Below, piece by piece: positions 5,297-5,895 of a stretch of 5,895 nucleotides of DNA (position 1 is the first letter of the stretch; each line of letters opens with the position of its first letter). The position numbers and the translations under genes are program-made. This DNA comes from Nitrososphaeraceae archaeon (GTDB taxonomy: Archaea > Thermoproteota > Nitrososphaeria > Nitrososphaerales > Nitrososphaeraceae), in NCBI GenBank assembly GCA_030038695.1, contig JASHSN010000501.1, forward strand, positions 1 through 5,895, in the 5' to 3' direction. Under the pieces are notes generated by a model. The model saw nothing but the letters and a program-made list of their open reading frames with translations, was not told the DNA's origin and did no database searches.

Positions 5297-5497
5297 ATGA
5301 AGATAGTTGATAGAAGTTGGTCAGATGAAGATATGGAACTTATAAGAGAGGCATTTAGGGCCAAGGTAATAAGATTAGGTAAACTTCTGCATGATAGTGG
5401 GAACATTGACGATAAACACTCACAAAGAATCAGATATGAGTACGACAAGTACAAAGAATTCTACAAGGTGTTTGGTGGCGAAGATCCGATAGGATAG
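5297..5497 (+). CDS. Unidentified small acidic helical protein
   Basis: This 66-residue frame begins MKIVDRSWSDEDMELI and is rich in charged residues in a helix-like pattern (DEDMELIREAFRAKVIRLGK, about 10-29, then QRIRYEYDKYKEFYKVFGG, about 43-61). There is no membrane segment, Cys pair or known motif, so it is probably a soluble two-helix protein. The in-frame stop at 5267-5269 limits the start to ATG 5297; no ribosome binding site is evident. The minus-strand frame over the same bases (5134-5454) is low-complexity and hydrophobic, a typical shadow. Coding composition supports a real gene; function cannot be inferred. Confidence 0.5.
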   Translation: MKIVDRSWSDEDMELIREAFRAKVIRLGKLLHDSGNIDDKHSQRIRYEYDKYKEFYKVFGGEDPIG

Positions 5498-5587
5498 ACA
5501 ATAAATATTTGCGATTATGGACCTCATTACTTCATGTGGTATTCTGGTATTGTGTCTCCTATTCCGATCCCGGTAAACGGCCAGTAA

Positions 5588-5895
5588 GCTACAGATATTA
5601 GTCAGGATCGTGACCAATATGTTGGTCATAATTTTACTGCCATTGAAACAGACATTGATTCTTTGAAAGAAGCTTTAGCGGAAGCAACATCAATGATTAA
5701 TTCTTCAAAACAACCAGTTATCATTGCAGGAGTAGAAATACACCGCTTTGGATTGCAAAATAAGTTGCTCCAATTAGCTGATAAGGCAAATATTCCCGTC
5801 GTATCAACTGTATTAAGTAAGTCGGTAATAAGTGAGGATCACCCATCATACATTGGAGTATATGAGGGTGCTATGGGACACGAGTCAGTCAGAAA
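5588..5895 (+). pseudogene. TPP-dependent (indole)pyruvate decarboxylase-like remnant, 5'-truncated, runs off the window
   Basis: From about 5642 the frame encodes the beginning of the central domain (TPP_enzyme_M) of thiamine-diphosphate-dependent 2-oxo acid decarboxylases such as indolepyruvate/pyruvate decarboxylase. Clear pieces are SKQPVIIAGVEIHRFGLQ, LADKANIPVVSTVLSKSVIS and YIGVYEGAMGHESVR, which ends at the window edge. Enzymes of this family need an N-terminal PYR domain of about 180-190 residues with the catalytic glutamate; that domain does not precede this segment. The frame is closed by TAA at 5585-5587 and has no ordinary start before TTG 5663. Faint similarity may extend upstream in the same frame (5516-5584, ending SPIPIPVNGQ, reminiscent of the linker after the PYR domain), which would make that TAA a nonsense mutation. 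Only the small ORF at 5297-5497 and its neighbours occupy the place of the missing domain. The reading frame is intact within the central domain; the state of the C-terminal TPP-binding domain lies outside the window. Confidence 0.68.
5611..5628. repeat. Short perfect inverted repeat
   Basis: TGACCAA, a 4-nt spacer TATG and TTGGTCA form a perfect 7-bp stem. It lies at the upstream edge of clear decarboxylase homology, inside the frame that leads into it. It could be a hairpin left by rearrangement, a protein-binding site or coincidence. Confidence 0.35.

Overview
The window looks like AT-rich chromosomal DNA from an ammonia-oxidising archaeon (Thaumarchaeota/Nitrososphaeria, probably a soil Nitrososphaerales lineage). 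The evidence is indirect: archaeal TATA boxes about 25 nt before starts, a winged-helix protein of the archaeal HTH_45 type, a DUF5679-like zinc-ribbon remnant, a PhoU with a one-sided motif, and a branched-chain-amino-acid-type binding protein. No rRNA, tRNA, CRISPR array, transposase or integrase was seen.

Layout. 213-315 holds the broken 3' end of pstB, followed at once by an intact phoU (323-976), so the left edge is the end of a pst operon. 1097-2008 encodes a polytopic (about 8-helix) membrane protein with no usable start codon at its apparent N-terminus. It runs into a Leu/Ile/Val-type ABC substrate-binding protein (about 2009-3305) whose signal-peptide region and middle are both out of frame with the rest. 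A T-tract terminator follows. 3531-3724 is a broken DUF5679-like zinc ribbon. 3911-4111 is a small C2H2-finger-like ORF that seems frameshifted inside the finger. An intact ribbon-helix-helix regulator lies on the minus strand (4264-4425) with its own TATA box and terminator. It diverges from a winged-helix regulator (4598-4873) whose expected ATG is ACG. Two small unidentified ORFs follow (5051-5233, 5297-5497). The window ends inside a TPP-dependent decarboxylase remnant that lacks its N-terminal domain.

Reading. The dominant pattern is gene decay. At least five of about ten genes show a lesion: in-frame stop, 1-nt or 2-nt loss, 7-nt gain, lost start codon or 5' truncation. phoU and the RHH gene look intact. 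I see no convincing new multi-gene system. The most notable points are the serial decay, the ACG-start winged-helix gene with a correctly placed TATA box, the small divergent regulator pair sharing a 9-bp repeat, and several genes visible only when reading frames are joined. Sequencing or assembly error is the main alternative, although lost start codons and nonsense codons are not typical indel errors.
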